A model generated the notes under the pieces. It ran no database searches, had not been told where the DNA came from, and saw nothing but the letters and a program-made list of their open reading frames with translations. The position numbers and the translations under genes are program-made. A stretch of DNA of 32,096 nucleotides. Origin: Actinoplanes italicus (GTDB lineage Bacteria > Actinomycetota > Actinomycetes > Mycobacteriales > Micromonosporaceae). Every line of letters begins with the position of its first letter. The first letter of the stretch is position 1. The stretch is taken from NCBI RefSeq assembly GCF_003001815.1, contig NZ_PVMZ01000046.1, forward strand, positions 1 through 32,096. The letters are read 5' to 3'. This document shows positions 1 to 9,053 of the stretch, one piece after another.

Positions 1-177
1 CTCTCCTTCTGATCTAGGCAATCCGAAGGATCTGCGGTGGCCGCCTCTTTCATCCCGGAAAGTCCCGGTCATACACCACTTCGGTGGACGCGACCTTGAT
101 CATCGCGGTCGGTGCCGGTCGTTGGGTGTCCCCGTGGTTCAGCCGTTCCCGCGAATAGGTCACCCTCCCCGGTGTGC

Positions 178-400
178 GTGGTGACCTGTGGTGTGCCGGT
201 GGGCGTGGGTTTCCACGTTGCCGGGGGTGGTGGTGTGTGTGGTGATTTGTGGTGTGCCGGTGGGCGTGGGTTTCCACGTTGCCGGGGGCAGCGGTGTGTG
301 TGGTGATTTGTGGTGTGCCGGTGGGCGTGGGTTTCCACGTTGCCGGGGGCAGCGGTGTGTGTGGTGATTTGTGGCGTGTATGTGGGTGTAGGTCACCACG
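178..400. repeat. 61-bp tandem repeat array (left copy of family)
   Basis: Three full units begin at 178, 239 and 300 and a fourth, decayed unit begins at 361, so the period is exactly 61 bp. Units 2 and 3 are almost identical; unit 1 differs at a few positions. Each unit contains GTGGGCGTGGGTTTCCACG, in which CGTGG and CCACG can form a short hairpin around GTTT. There are no unique spacers, so this is not a CRISPR array. The minus strand has no stops across the array, giving His/Pro/Thr-rich translations that look artefactual. A related 61-bp array lies at 31851-32005. Function is unknown. Confidence 0.85.
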
Positions 401-1053
401 TATCGGACGTACCGACGCCCGAATTGCGGAAATTGAATCATCGTCCGCGGCGATCGTGCGTTTCCGGCGACTATTGGTTGCCAAGATCTATGGCGGCTGG
501 TGGTCGATGTTGGGTGGCGTCTACTGCCAGGCGGCGAGTCACAAGAATTGAGTCAGCGATGACAACCGCACAAGATTCCGCCAGCTCGAGCGGGCGGAAT
601 GGCGCGGGCGTGAATGGAATGACGGCGAACGCGTCAGCCGATGGATACCCCGGCCGGCGAATCTCCGGGTCGGCGGGATTGGCGTCCGGTCAGGGGGCGA
701 CGACAGTGAAGACGGTGGCTCATCGGACGCTGTCGGTTCCTGCAGTCACGCGTTCTGACGCCCTGCCTGTCGGGCTCGCTGCTCGTGGGGGAGTGGAGCG
801 CAGGCTCCGGTCCAGGCTCGCCGGCCAACGGCTGGTCGCGTGGGTCGGCTGCTGGAGGTTCGGGCGAGTCGATGTGCAGAGGGTCCGATGGGGCCCGAGC
901 CTGCCCGGCCTGCAGCGGGATGGGGAAGTCTGGCAGTGACGTGCCGTAGTGAGGGCGGTGTCGGGCCGGCGTTTGCGGTATGCGGGTTGCGGGCGGTCCG
1001 CGCTGAGCGAGTGGGACCCGTTGCCGCGCGGACCGTGTCAGGAGCGACCGGGG
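401..1053. other. Intergenic stretch with no convincing gene
   Basis: About 650 bp follow the repeat array without a supported coding region. Open frames exist, but their third-position composition is mixed and unlike neighbouring genes, and none shows a known motif. A plus-strand frame ending at the TGA near 549-551 has the most protein-like composition, but it starts inside the repeat array and was not accepted. The part around 420-600 looks less GC-rich than the rest of the window, which could mean a regulatory or decayed segment. Confidence 0.5.
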
Positions 1054-1815
1054 TTACCGGTGGGCGGAGGGCAGGAAGTCCAGCAGGAGTGCGTTGATCT
1101 CGTCCGGCCGTTCCAGGCTCGGCAGGTGGCCGGCCCAGTCGAGGTGCAGGTGGCGGGACTGTGGCAGCCGCCCGTCCAGGTGGATCGCGATGTCACGGAA
1201 GTCGGGCAGGTCGTGGGATCCGGTGACCAGCAGGGTCGGCGCGGTGATCCGGGCCGGGTCGGGCTCGACGCGGAACGGCTCGTAGGGCACGTTCTCGGCG
1301 GCGATCTGCACTTCGAAGGCGTGGCGCTGCATCACCCGTACATGATCACGGGTTTTGTCCTCTGCCTCGGGGCCCACCCACACCTCGACGTTGAGATCGA
1401 CGGCGCCGGTGATGTCACCCGCCTCCAGGAGGGCCTCCTCGCGTTCGTCGAACGCCTGCAGTTCGGCGCTGGGCTCGTGACCGCGCAGCGCGGTGCAGAG
1501 CAGGGCGAGGGCAGTCACGCGGTCCGGCCACCGGGAGGCGAACTCGATCGCCAGCCTGCCGCCACCGGACGCGCCGACGATCGCCACCCGGTCGGCGCCG
1601 AGGTCGTCGAGGAGCCCGGCGATCGCAGCGGCCTCGTCAAAACGTCCGGCGGGCACAGGTGTCCCGCCGTAGCCGGGCATGTCGCAACGCACCACACGGT
1701 GGCCCGCGCCTGCCAGTGCCGGCACCTGGGGATCCCACATCCGCCGGTCGCACACGGTCGAATGCAGCAACAGAACTGCCGGCCCGGAGCCGGTCACATC
1801 ATGAGCGAGAGTCAT
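1054..1815 (-). CDS. Alpha/beta hydrolase
   Basis: This 253-residue protein is a cytoplasmic alpha/beta-hydrolase-fold enzyme; the substrate cannot be told from sequence. It shows an N-terminal LLLHS oxyanion segment (about residues 15-19), the nucleophile elbow GASGG with Ser83, an acid in GSHD (Asp202) and the catalytic His230 in WAGHLP. Length and order fit the family of small esterases, lactonases and haloperoxidase-like hydrolases. The start was set at the ATG at 1815 because the protein then begins directly with the fold's first strand and because a TACGGT -10 hexamer lies 7 bases upstream, suggesting a leaderless transcript. An in-frame start at 1851 would add 12 unlikely residues. It lies downstream of the MFS gene on the same strand, separated by a 34-bp repeat array. 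Confidence 0.85.
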   Translation of the reverse strand: MTLAHDVTGSGPAVLLLHSTVCDRRMWDPQVPALAGAGHRVVRCDMPGYGGTPVPAGRFDEAAAIAGLLDDLGADRVAIVGASGGGRLAIEFASRWPDRVTALALLCTALRGHEPSAELQAFDEREEALLEAGDITGAVDLNVEVWVGPEAEDKTRDHVRVMQRHAFEVQIAAENVPYEPFRVEPDPARITAPTLLVTGSHDLPDFRDIAIHLDGRLPQSRHLHLDWAGHLPSLERPDEINALLLDFLPSAHR

Positions 1816-1822
1816 CGAGGCG

Positions 1823-1828
1823 ACCGTA
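1823..1828 (-). promoter_or_regulatory. -10 hexamer TACGGT, leaderless start of alpha/beta hydrolase
   Basis: On the minus strand TACGGT is followed by 7 bases and then the ATG at 1815. No convincing -35 is seen. The spacing matches several other genes in this window. Confidence 0.4.
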
Positions 1829-1863
1829 TCCACCGGCCGGGCCCGAAGCACCCCCTTTTCGCT

Positions 1864-1965
1864 GTACGGCTCCGGGTCAGGCGGCCACGACCGCTCGGTA
1901 CGGCTCCGGGTCAGGCGGGCACGACCGCTCGGTACGGCTCCGGGTCAGGCGGCCACGACCGCTCG
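1864..1965. repeat. 34-bp tandem repeat (3 copies) spanning the MFS stop codon
   Basis: Three near-perfect 34-bp units occupy 1864-1897, 1898-1931 and 1932-1965; the middle copy has one G for C change. Read on the minus strand each unit carries the last codons of the MFS gene (AVVAA and the TGA) plus a short piece of downstream sequence. The functional stop (1945-1947) lies in the third copy, so two extra copies of the gene's tail sit behind it. This looks like recent tandem duplication by slippage or recombination. Confidence 0.9.
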
Positions 1966-3240
1966 GGTGGACTCGGAGCGGGTGCGGGCGTCGAGTTCGC
2001 GCCAGGCCGGAAACAGGAATGGGGCCATGGTCACGGCCAGGTAGCCGAGGGCGGCCACCAGCGCCGCGTTCTGCAGGCCCAGCCGGTCGGTGGCCCAGCC
2101 GCCGATGACGCCGCCGAACGGGATTCCGGCCCATGAGACGGCTATCAGCACGCTGATGACCCGGCCGTGCAGGTGGGTGGGGATGCGGCGGTAGACGGAC
2201 GCCATCAGGATCGGGTTGACCGTGGACATCAGCGCGCCGGCCAGGGCGGCCGTGACCAGGACCGTCCACATCCGGTCGGTCAGAGCCAGGGCCAGCAGCT
2301 GTGCCGGACCGCCCAGGAAGAAGCAGACGCCGACGGTGAGCCGCCGGGACAGGCGTGGGGCCATCACCGTGTACAGGATGTTCCCGGCGACGGCGCCCAG
2401 GCCGAAGGCGGTGCCGATGACGCCGAGGGCGGCGGGGCCGTGCGGACTCTCCCGGACCCAGACCGGTACGAAGACCGTCGCGAACGCCTGATCGAACATG
2501 TTGGTGGCGAACAGCATCGACATGACGCCGAGGATGAGCCGGTCGGAGCGTACGTATCGGAACCCGTCCCGCAGCGCCGCAGTGTACCCCTGATGTTCGC
2601 TCTCGGCGAGGGCCGCCGCGTCGGCATGGCCGACCCGGACCAGGATGCCGATGATCAGCGCGCTGGCCGCGAACGACAGGGCGTCGAAGAGCAGGACCGG
2701 CGCCGGCCCGAACGCGGCGATGAGCACCCCGGCCAGCGGCAGGCCGACGAGTGTCGAGGCGCGGCAGATGCCGTCGTACAAGGCGGTGCCGCGCTCGGTG
2801 GAGACACCGGCCGCCGCGAGTGTCCTGGGCAGCAGCGCCCGCTTGGCCGCATCGCCGAAGCCGCGTAACGCGCCGGCCAGGGCGATGAGGGCCAGCAGCA
2901 CGCCCAGGGAGACCGAATCGCAGTAGGCGAGCAGCGGGATGCCCGCGACGGCGAGGACACTGGCCGTGTCGGCGGCCACCGCTGTCGGCCGTGGGCCCAC
3001 CCGGTCCACTATGGGCCCGCCTATCAGGCCGGCCAGCACGTACGGCAGCATCTCGGCCAGTCCCGCCAGACCGGCGAGCAGCGCCGAGTCCTGTGTGGTG
3101 AGAACGAGCCAGGGTACGGCCACGAAGGTGATCCGGCTGCCGAGCATGGAGAGCGCCTCGGCGGTGAGAAGAGCGCCCAGCTGACGGTTCACCACGTGAC
3201 GCGGGTGAACCTGCCCGCGGGGGAGATGAGCGACGGGCAC
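1945..3240 (-). CDS. MFS transporter (exporter, enterobactin/macrolide efflux type)
   Basis: This 431-residue membrane protein has the hydrophobicity pattern of a 12-helix major facilitator and resembles actinobacterial MFS efflux proteins of the MFS_3/EntS class, which expel drugs or siderophores by proton antiport. The N-terminus reads LLTAEALSMLGSRITFVAVP, typical of the first helix of that group, and a GLIGGPIVDR loop between helices 2 and 3 fits MFS motif A. The start is GTG at 3240, chosen because a TTGCCC / 17 bp / TATGTT promoter ends six bases upstream; a GTG at 3192 or 3195 would also leave the first helix intact. The C-terminal codons lie in a 34-bp tandem repeat. The gene is followed by the hydrolase, perhaps in one transcript. 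The substrate is unknown. Confidence 0.85.
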   Translation of the reverse strand: MPVAHLPRGQVHPRHVVNRQLGALLTAEALSMLGSRITFVAVPWLVLTTQDSALLAGLAGLAEMLPYVLAGLIGGPIVDRVGPRPTAVAADTASVLAVAGIPLLAYCDSVSLGVLLALIALAGALRGFGDAAKRALLPRTLAAAGVSTERGTALYDGICRASTLVGLPLAGVLIAAFGPAPVLLFDALSFAASALIIGILVRVGHADAAALAESEHQGYTAALRDGFRYVRSDRLILGVMSMLFATNMFDQAFATVFVPVWVRESPHGPAALGVIGTAFGLGAVAGNILYTVMAPRLSRRLTVGVCFFLGGPAQLLALALTDRMWTVLVTAALAGALMSTVNPILMASVYRRIPTHLHGRVISVLIAVSWAGIPFGGVIGGWATDRLGLQNAALVAALGYLAVTMAPFLFPAWRELDARTRSESTRAVVAA

Positions 3241-3246
3241 CGACCG

Positions 3247-3275
3247 AACATATGATTCCCGGCCGGTCGGGGCAA
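3247..3275 (-). promoter_or_regulatory. Promoter of the MFS gene (leaderless)
   Basis: On the minus strand TTGCCC (3270-3275) and TATGTT (3247-3252) are separated by 17 bp, and the GTG start begins 7 bases after the -10. This is the most complete sigma-70-type promoter seen in the window. It lies in the 61-bp gap behind the histidine phosphatase gene. Confidence 0.55.
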
Positions 3276-3301
3276 GGTAATCATCGATGCTTGGGAATGT
3301 C

Positions 3302-3991
3302 TCACGTGGGCGGCAGGTGGTCGATCACGTTGTACCGGTCGAGCGTCAGCTTCCCGGACGCGGCGGCGAACCGGGTGATCGACGCGTTGCGTACGTTGCC
3401 CGACTCCTTCTCCACGGCGAGCACCTCGTCCCAGTCGAGGTTCTCGATGACGGCGCGCATCATGAGCACCACCGCGTCGTGGGCGACCACGATCACGCGC
3501 TCGCCGGGATGCCGGTCGCGCAGATCGTCCAGAAAGGACCGCAGGCGGACCGCGATGTCGGCGAACGACTCTCCGCCGGGTGGGGTGTACTCGAATTCGC
3601 CCGCGGCGGCCCGCCGGCCCGACTCGTCCGGGAAGCGCGCTGCGATCGCCGCCCGGGTGAGCAGCTCCAGCTCGCCCATCAGCCGGTCGACCAGGCGATC
3701 GTCGGTGGTCGGCTCCGGAAGGTCCAGGCCGGAGGCCTCGGCGGCGATCCGCCAGGTCTCCCGGGCCCGAAGATACGGCGAGGTGATCGCCACCTGTGGC
3801 CGGTGCTCGTCCGGAAGGGCGGCCAGCCAGCGTCCCAGCGCCGCGGCCTGCTCCTCGCCCGTCTCGGTGAGCGGCACCTCGGCGTCGCGCCCGCTCACCG
3901 CCACCTCCATCAACCCGTCCGCGTCGGCGGCGGCGAAGGCGACATTGGCCAGGCTCTGCCCGTGCCGGACCAGAATCAGTTCAGCGACCAT
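3302..3991 (-). CDS. Histidine phosphatase family protein (phosphoglycerate mutase-like)
   Basis: This 229-residue cytoplasmic enzyme belongs to the histidine phosphatase superfamily. The RHG signature with the phosphorylated His10 is at residues 9-11 (LVRHGQS), and the second conserved histidine lies in VVAHDA near residue 169, within a segment typical of cobC/GpmB-like phosphatases. Length is normal. The family includes broad-specificity sugar-phosphate and nucleotide phosphatases, so the substrate cannot be assigned. The ATG at 3991 is preceded by TAGGGT and six bases, again suggesting a leaderless transcript. It is divergent from the LysE-type exporter, with a 250-bp spacer holding a perfect palindrome. 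Confidence 0.88.
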   Translation of the reverse strand: MVAELILVRHGQSLANVAFAAADADGLMEVAVSGRDAEVPLTETGEEQAAALGRWLAALPDEHRPQVAITSPYLRARETWRIAAEASGLDLPEPTTDDRLVDRLMGELELLTRAAIAARFPDESGRRAAAGEFEYTPPGGESFADIAVRLRSFLDDLRDRHPGERVIVVAHDAVVLMMRAVIENLDWDEVLAVEKESGNVRNASITRFAAASGKLTLDRYNVIDHLPPT

Positions 3992-3997
3992 GATCGG

Positions 3998-4003
3998 ACC
4001 CTA
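3998..4003 (-). promoter_or_regulatory. -10 hexamer TAGGGT of the histidine phosphatase gene
   Basis: On the minus strand TAGGGT is followed by six bases and the ATG. A TGACCG sequence 17 bp upstream (4021-4026) is a possible -35. Confidence 0.45.
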
Positions 4004-4035
4004 TCGAGTCGGACCGCCCGCGGTCACGCTATGAG

Positions 4036-4070
4036 GTTGATGTGAAACGTCACGTGATCAACATGTTGAT
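4036..4070. promoter_or_regulatory. Operator-like palindrome cluster between divergent genes
   Basis: ATCAACATGTTGAT at 4057-4070 is a perfect 14-bp palindrome. A further GTTGAT at 4036-4041 forms a second inverted pair with the ATCAAC half (4057-4062), and TCACGTGA lies between. This AT-rich island in a GC-rich spacer between the phosphatase and LysE-type exporter genes is the size and symmetry of a dimeric regulator site. No regulator gene is adjacent, so the binding protein is unknown. Confidence 0.45.
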
Positions 4071-4139
4071 TCCGGGATGCCCTTTCTGACCCGCGAAAAT
4101 CACTGGCCGGTACGCCCGGACAGGACCCAGGATGGCGGC

Positions 4140-4247
4140 GTGACCAAGTTGAAGCCGTACCTCGCCGTCTCTGTCGCCGTGGCCGATCGGGCCGGGCGAC
4201 AGCAGCCGGCCGCCTGTCGGACGGCGGGTCTGCGGCAACGGTCATGA
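4140..4247 (+). CDS. Possible 35-residue upstream ORF before the LysE-type gene
   Basis: A GTG at 4140 opens a frame of 35 codons that ends in TGA at 4245-4247, overlapping the ATG of the exporter as ATGA. An AGGA lies about 8 bases upstream of the GTG. The peptide (VTKLKPYLAVSVAV...) is not recognised. The overlap would allow translational coupling, which may matter because the exporter start has no Shine-Dalgarno sequence of its own. The evidence is positional only, so this is a tentative call. Confidence 0.25.
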   Translation: MTKLKPYLAVSVAVADRAGRQQPAACRTAGLRQRS

Positions 4248-4846
4248 GCGGGGCGTTCCTGGCCGGCGTGGTCGCCGGTTACGGCATCGCCGTGCCCGTC
4301 GGAGCCATCGGCGTGCTGATCGCCGGGCTCAGCGCCCGCACGTCGCTGCGGGTCGGGGCGGCCGCCGGGATGGGCGCGGCCACCGCGGACGGGATCTACG
4401 CACTGATCGCCGTCGCCGGGGGAGCGGCCGTGGCCTCGGCCGTCGCGCCGGTGGCGACGCCGCTGCGCTGGGCCGGGGCACTGGTTCTGCTCGCGCTCGC
4501 CGGATGGACCGCACTGGGCGCGATCCGCCGGCCAGGCATCACCGAGCGCGACGAGCGTCCGGCGACGGCACTCCGGGCGTACGCGGGGGTGCTGGCCCTG
4601 ACCCTGCTCAACCCGGCGACCGTGATCTATTTCGCCGCGCTGGTGCTCGGCAGCGGCGGTGCCGGAGGCGGCGTCTGGTTCGTCGCCGGGGCCTTCCTCG
4701 CGTCGGCGAGCTGGCAGCTGCTGATTGCCGGCGGCGGCTCGCTGATAGGGCGGTTCCTCACCGGTGACCGTGGCCGCCTCGTCACCGCCCTGGTCTCCAG
4801 CGTGGTGATCGCCGTCCTGGCGGTGCATCTGCTGCTGGACACCTGA
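4244..4846 (+). CDS. LysE family translocator
   Basis: This 200-residue inner-membrane protein resembles LysE/RhtB exporters, which move amino acids or related small molecules out of the cell. The N-terminal GYGIAVPVGAIGVLI segment fits the first helix, where LysE proteins carry a conserved PGP-like turn, and the remaining sequence gives about five to six helices separated by short Arg-rich loops. NPATVIYFAAL (near residue 125) corresponds to the conserved Asn-Pro helix of the family. Length is typical. The start is ATG at 4244; no ribosome binding site is evident, but a short upstream frame overlaps it as ATGA. The exported substrate is unknown. Confidence 0.85.
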   Translation: MSGAFLAGVVAGYGIAVPVGAIGVLIAGLSARTSLRVGAAAGMGAATADGIYALIAVAGGAAVASAVAPVATPLRWAGALVLLALAGWTALGAIRRPGITERDERPATALRAYAGVLALTLLNPATVIYFAALVLGSGGAGGGVWFVAGAFLASASWQLLIAGGGSLIGRFLTGDRGRLVTALVSSVVIAVLAVHLLLDT

Positions 4847-4896
4847 CGAGCCGGAGGCTGTTGCTGGATGGCCGGGCCGTGAGGCGCTATGCGGAG

Positions 4897-5577
4897 TCAT
4901 AGGTGCTTCGAGGCCTCCCGGACGGAGAGCGGGGACAGGGTGTCCACGTGGGTGGTCAGGAACGTCCGCACCGCGTCCGGGTCGGTGCGGGCGTAGTGGC
5001 GCAGCGCCCAACCGATCGCCTTGCGGACGAAGAAGTCGCGGTGACCGGCCTGCCCGGCGCAGTAACCGAACAGGCGCCCGGTGTCGGTCGCCTCGCGATA
5101 GTGCAGCTGGTGCAGGATCGCCGTGCGGATCAGCCATTTGTCGGCCGCGCCGGACCACTCGTCCATCCGGGCGGCCAGGCCTGGGTGCCGGCGGACCAGG
5201 CCGGCCACGACGTGGGTGGCGAGTGGGTCCACAGTGTCCCACCAGGACTTCGTGGTGATCAGCTCGGCGGCGGTGTCGAGGAACGCCGGGCCCGCGACAG
5301 CGATGTGCCGCATCAGGTAGTCACAGGCGAACTGCTGGAACTCGCGCTCGTCTCGCGTCCAGCAGGCCAGGGCCACGTCGCGCAGCTCGGCCTCCGACGG
5401 CGATGGCAGACCGGCCAGCGCGACGCGTGCCTGTGCCCGTCGCACCGCGCTGGTCAGGCCGAGGAACGGGAACTGGTCGCGCATGTAGGCGGCGGCGCCC
5501 ACGGCCCGTGCCGGGTCGCGGGCCTGTTCGAAGGCGCCGGTCAGCCGCTCGACCAGCACCAACGCGAGGTCGCTCAT
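4897..5577 (-). CDS. DNA alkylation repair protein (AlkD-like glycosylase)
   Basis: This 226-residue protein matches the AlkD family of HEAT-repeat DNA glycosylases, which remove N3- and N7-alkylated purines without flipping the base into a deep pocket. The catalytic cluster known from Bacillus cereus AlkD (Trp109, Asp113, Trp187) has matching spacing here: Trp113 and Asp117 in SWWDTVD, and Trp190 in KAIGWALR. Helical, Arg-rich repeats run along the whole chain. The start at 5577 is well supported by GGAGG 7 bases upstream; longer in-frame extensions have no such site. It is divergent from the VLRF1 gene, about 100 bp away. Confidence 0.9.
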   Translation of the reverse strand: MSDLALVLVERLTGAFEQARDPARAVGAAAYMRDQFPFLGLTSAVRRAQARVALAGLPSPSEAELRDVALACWTRDEREFQQFACDYLMRHIAVAGPAFLDTAAELITTKSWWDTVDPLATHVVAGLVRRHPGLAARMDEWSGAADKWLIRTAILHQLHYREATDTGRLFGYCAGQAGHRDFFVRKAIGWALRHYARTDPDAVRTFLTTHVDTLSPLSVREASKHL

Positions 5578-5666
5578 GTCCGCATCCTCCCACCGGGGTA
5601 TGACAGAAACCGCGAGGCCGGCAGGAGGGCCCGGGCGTGCGGCAGAAACCCGTCGGCGTGGCGCCG

Positions 5667-5672
5667 TAGGCT
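5667..5672 (+). promoter_or_regulatory. -10 hexamer TAGGCT of the VLRF1-type gene
   Basis: TAGGCT is followed by GGTGGG and the GTG at 5679. No clear -35 is visible. The same TAGGCT plus six bases occurs before the DUF2630 gene. Confidence 0.45.
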
Positions 5673-5678
5673 GGTGGG

Positions 5679-6332
5679 GTGGCAGAACGAGCCGCCGCCG
5701 GGGGCGGGAAGTGGGTCGACGTCGCGCCCGAGCGGCTGCCCCGATGGCTGGAGAACTTCGAGGCGCGCCATGGCGCGTACGACGAAGAGGGTCTGACCGT
5801 GACCGGCGCCGACGGTGCGTCGGCGACGCTGCATCTGCCACCCGGGGCCGTGGCCGTCTCGACCGTGGCCGAGCTGATCGCCGAGGCACGCAGGCCGCGG
5901 AGGCTCGGGTTGCTGCTGGCCCGCAAGGGCGCGGTCGCCGTCGGCATCGCCGACGGCGACGAACTCGTCACGTCCAAGGTGGACACGCATTACGTGCAGG
6001 GACGCACGGCGGCGGGTGGCTGGTCACAGCAGCGCTTCGCGCGTCGGCGCGACAATCAGGCCAAAGCGGCGGCCGCCGACGGCGCCGGCATCGCGGGCCG
6101 CCTTCTTCTCCCCGAGGTACGTACGATCGCCGCGCTCGTCACCGGCGGCGACCGCTCCGCCGTCGATGCGATCCTCGCCACACCGCAGCTGGCTCCGGTC
6201 GCCGCCCTGCGGGCCGGCCGGTTGCTCGACGTGCCCGAGCCGCGGCACGCGGTCCTGGTGTCCGCCGTTGCCGCGGCTCGCGCCGTGCCGATCCTGATTC
6301 AGGAACCGGTCACAGAGTCACGCCGGCCTTGA
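5679..6332 (+). CDS. acVLRF1-type peptidyl-tRNA hydrolase (Vms1-like release factor)
   Basis: This 217-residue protein resembles the actinobacterial VLRF1 family, related to eukaryotic Vms1/ANKZF1 and to eRF1. These enzymes cleave the ester bond of peptidyl-tRNA held on stalled 60S or 50S ribosomal subunits. The diagnostic segment is at about residues 107-124: QGRT, then GGWSQQRFARRR, with the glycine-rich loop and Gln117/118 where Vms1 has its catalytic glutamine. The rest is an alpha/beta RNase-H-like domain with no extra zinc or ankyrin domains, as is normal in bacteria. The GTG start follows a TAGGCT -10 by six bases. Its 3' end overlaps the convergent zinc-peptidase gene by 23 bp. The family call is fairly sure; activity is inferred. 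Confidence 0.8.
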   Translation: MAERAAAGGGKWVDVAPERLPRWLENFEARHGAYDEEGLTVTGADGASATLHLPPGAVAVSTVAELIAEARRPRRLGLLLARKGAVAVGIADGDELVTSKVDTHYVQGRTAAGGWSQQRFARRRDNQAKAAAADGAGIAGRLLLPEVRTIAALVTGGDRSAVDAILATPQLAPVAALRAGRLLDVPEPRHAVLVSAVAAARAVPILIQEPVTESRRP

Positions 6333-7218
6333 AGGTGTCGCACTGCTTCGGGTCGCCGCTCTCCCAGCCGACCCGGAACCAGCGCTGGCGCTGCTCGGAC
6401 GTGCCGTGGGTGAACTGCTCCGGGTTGACCTGGCCACCACCCTGCTTCTGGAGGGCGTCGTCGCCGATCTGACCGGCGGCCTGGATACCCTCCTGGACGT
6501 CGGTCTCGGTGAGGCTCTTGAAGATCTTGTCGCCGTCCTTGTCGACGGTGTTCGACGCGGCGTGCGCCCAGGCGCCGGCGTAGCAGTCGGCCTGCAGCTC
6601 CAGCTTCACCGACTCCTGGTTGGCGGAGTCCGGGTCGCGCTCCTGACGGCGGCGCATCTCCGCCTCGGTGCCGAGCACGTCCTGCACGTGGTGCCCGTAC
6701 TCGTGGGCCAGCACGTACGGCTGAGCGAACTCACCCGGAGCGCCGAGCTGCTTGGCGAGCACCTGGTAGAAGGTCAGGTCGATGTACACCCGGTCGTCGG
6801 CGGGGCAGTAGAACGGTCCGACGCCGGAGTCGGCCGCGCCGCACCCCGTGCTGACCCGCTGCGAGAAGATGATGGTGGTGGCGGGCTTGTACTGCTCACC
6901 GAACGACTCGGGAAGCTGCTTCTGCCAGAACCGCTGGATCGACGTCACATAGAGCGCGTTACGGCACTCCAGCAACTGCACACGCTGCTGCTCGTTCGCG
7001 CACTGGTCGAGGTTGTTCCCGGGCGGGGCGGAGTTGTCGCCGCTGCCGAGGGTGTTGATCCCGAAGTAGCCGCCGATCAGGGCGATGGCCAGGGTGATCA
7101 CGATGCCGGCGAGTCCGCCGCCGCCGATCGGCAGGCCGCCTATGCCGCCACCGCCACCCGATCCGCGGGCGTCCTGCACCGATCCGGCGTCGATGTCGGC
7201 GCGTTCATTGAGTTCCAT
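6310..7218 (-). CDS. Neutral zinc metallopeptidase (YpfJ-like)
   Basis: This 302-residue protein belongs to the YpfJ/KPN_02809 family of putative neutral zinc peptidases. A short cytoplasmic N-terminus rich in glycine precedes one membrane helix (about residues 36-56); the rest would lie outside the membrane. The zinc motif HEYGHH is at residues 172-177, with the helix LEL.ADCYAGAW further on carrying the third ligand region. Several cysteines (around residues 73, 85, 126, 138) may form disulfides. ATG at 7218 is preceded by AGGA at a normal distance. The gene converges on the VLRF1 gene and overlaps its end. Substrate is unknown for the family. Confidence 0.9.
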   Translation of the reverse strand: MELNERADIDAGSVQDARGSGGGGGIGGLPIGGGGLAGIVITLAIALIGGYFGINTLGSGDNSAPPGNNLDQCANEQQRVQLLECRNALYVTSIQRFWQKQLPESFGEQYKPATTIIFSQRVSTGCGAADSGVGPFYCPADDRVYIDLTFYQVLAKQLGAPGEFAQPYVLAHEYGHHVQDVLGTEAEMRRRQERDPDSANQESVKLELQADCYAGAWAHAASNTVDKDGDKIFKSLTETDVQEGIQAAGQIGDDALQKQGGGQVNPEQFTHGTSEQRQRWFRVGWESGDPKQCDTFKAGVTL

Positions 7219-7294
7219 CTCGTCCTACCTTCAAGACGGTTGCCCGGGAGACCACCTCTGCACGGTTGTCCGGCGTGTACCCGTTGATCTTGTG

Positions 7295-7335
7295 AATTAA
7301 TCGGGTGGGAGGTGTTACCGGGGGCCGAGTAAGAT
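7295..7335 (+). promoter_or_regulatory. Putative WhiB7-type promoter for the ABC-F gene
   Basis: TAAGAT at 7330-7335 is a good -10 hexamer, but the -35 position (about 7306-7312) is G-rich and poor. Immediately upstream is the AT-rich AATTAAT (7295-7301). An AT-rich block just ahead of a weak -35 is the layout of WhiB7-dependent promoters, and the related M. tuberculosis gene Rv1473 has been reported as a WhiB7 target. The assignment here is an inference from layout. Confidence 0.35.
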
Positions 7336-7341
7336 GGTCGC

Positions 7342-7362
7342 GTGCTGCTCTGCGAAGGCTGA
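7342..7362 (+). CDS. Possible leaderless 6-residue leader peptide upstream of ABC-F
   Basis: GTG at 7342 lies six bases after the TAAGAT -10 and opens a frame of six codons (MLLCEG) ending in TGA at 7360-7362. It is followed by 86 nt of structured leader before the ABC-F start. Between them, CTCTCG (7384-7389) is complementary to CGAGAG at 7430-7435 and 7436-7441, the latter being the only Shine-Dalgarno-like sequence before ATG 7449, and a GGCGC/GCGCC hairpin sits at 7396-7411. This resembles ribosome-stalling attenuators, but stalling is not shown. Confidence 0.35.
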   Translation: MLLCEG

Positions 7363-7448
7363 CCTGCCCCGGCGCCGACCGTCCTCTCGATGGCCGGCGC
7401 TTTTCTGCGCCCTGAGTCAGCCGTCTCACCGAGAGCGAGAGAAACCTC

Positions 7449-9053
<1,605 letters not shown>

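Noticed and set aside
178..400. CRISPR-like regular repeats
   Set aside because: The 61-bp units are head-to-tail without unique spacers, and no cas genes are present.
50..484. Minus-strand open frame rich in His, Pro and Thr across the left repeat array
   Set aside because: Its residues come from the 61-bp repeat, and several frames are open at once for the same reason. No start site or known motif supports it.
310..939. Plus-strand frame of about 209 codons after the left repeats
   Set aside because: It begins inside the repeat array, its third-position composition is unlike real genes here, and it shows no motif.
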